Origin: an uncultured Bacteroidales bacterium
GTDB lineage: Bacteria; Bacteroidota; Bacteroidia; Bacteroidales; Muribaculaceae
Direction: 5' to 3'
DNA length: 34,160 nt
Assembly (NCBI GenBank): GCA_947570265.1
Contig: CANOUR010000017.1
Coordinates: 1-34,160, forward strand
Made by a program: the position numbers and the translations under genes. Below are positions 34,045 through 34,160 of the stretch, one piece after another (positions within the stretch are counted from its first letter, which is position 1; each line of letters starts with the position of its first letter). The notes below the pieces were generated by a model. It was not told where the DNA came from. It did not search any database and worked only from the letters and a program-made list of their open reading frames with translations.

Positions 34045-34160
34045 TTAATTCAGTTGAGTATTGCCCCGCTGAGAGTCGTTATTGATAGCGATGGTTCTGG
34101 CGAATAGCACCGCGCCCGGTGGCGAAGGAAGTTCAATGTCGATTACTTTGGCCCCTCCGG
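34045..34160 (-). CDS. Partial 3' end of a minus-strand gene (cut by window edge)
   Basis: One minus-strand frame is open from the window edge to TAA at 34045-34047, giving 37 codons with a plausible beta-strand character (GGAKVIDIELPSPPGAVLFA then RTIAINNDSQRGNTQLN). A strong hairpin follows the stop. The opposite strand also has an open frame from ATG 34091, so the assignment is tentative. No family is recognised. Confidence 0.4.
   Translation of the reverse strand, partial: GGAKVIDIELPSPPGAVLFARTIAINNDSQRGNTQLN

Overview
The window looks like a chromosomal segment of a Bacteroidales bacterium, most likely a Muribaculaceae-type gut member. Evidence: many genes are preceded by the Bacteroidetes promoter form TTG-N19-21-TAnnTTTG; there are no Shine-Dalgarno sequences; the families are typical of the group (DUF6089, DUF6242, DUF3108, a Bacteroidales Wzi-type barrel, paired OmpH proteins); one protein ends in a type IX secretion-like sorting domain; and the two-subunit methylmalonyl-CoA mutase belongs to succinate/propionate fermentation. 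Family assignment is inference; no 16S gene is present.

Layout. 1-131: probable tail of an unidentified + gene. 300-4327: mutA-mutB under a strong promoter, followed by two hairpins. 4424-5802: divergent pair, a DUF3108 exported protein and a helical AlkD/HEAT-like protein. 5901-6851: EamA permease. 7068-10236: OmpA-type lipoprotein and a class A penicillin-binding protein, separated by a perfect inverted repeat that flanks the promoter. 10390-17186: envelope biogenesis run with a DUF6242 lipoprotein, DUF6089 barrel, uppS, bamA and two OmpH/Skp chaperones. 17317-21893, minus strand: dnaJ, grpE, ispE, tRNA-Leu(UAA), a Rieske-like lipoprotein, a SRPBCC protein and pyrE. 21996-24400: a divergent pair, a PNGase F-like secreted glycoamidase and a His/Pro/Arg-rich exported protein. 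24406-33761, minus strand: a long tightly packed run reading Wzi-like barrel, lipocalin-like lipoprotein, legB, ATP-grasp ligase, legI, rpoN, PAP2-like membrane protein and dnaG. 33780-34160: a 38-bp repeated element carrying the presumed promoter of that run, a strong hairpin, and the probable end of another minus-strand gene.

How the genes work together. Two blocks serve the cell surface: UppS makes the lipid carrier for peptidoglycan and glycans, BamA and the OmpH/Skp pair build the outer membrane, and the bifunctional PBP builds the wall. The legB/legI block makes precursors of a nine-carbon legionaminic-type sugar, probably for a surface glycan, next to a Wzi-type capsule-associated barrel; the remaining pathway steps are not in this window. 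The same apparent transcript continues into sigma-54 and DNA primase.

The best candidates for new biology are the T9SS-tagged PNGase F homologue, the ATP-grasp enzyme placed between legB and legI, the Rieske-like lipoprotein with altered metal ligands, the DnaJ with an Asp in place of a zinc Cys, and the promoter-bearing repeat upstream of Wzi. No CRISPR array, insertion sequence, phage or defence system was seen.
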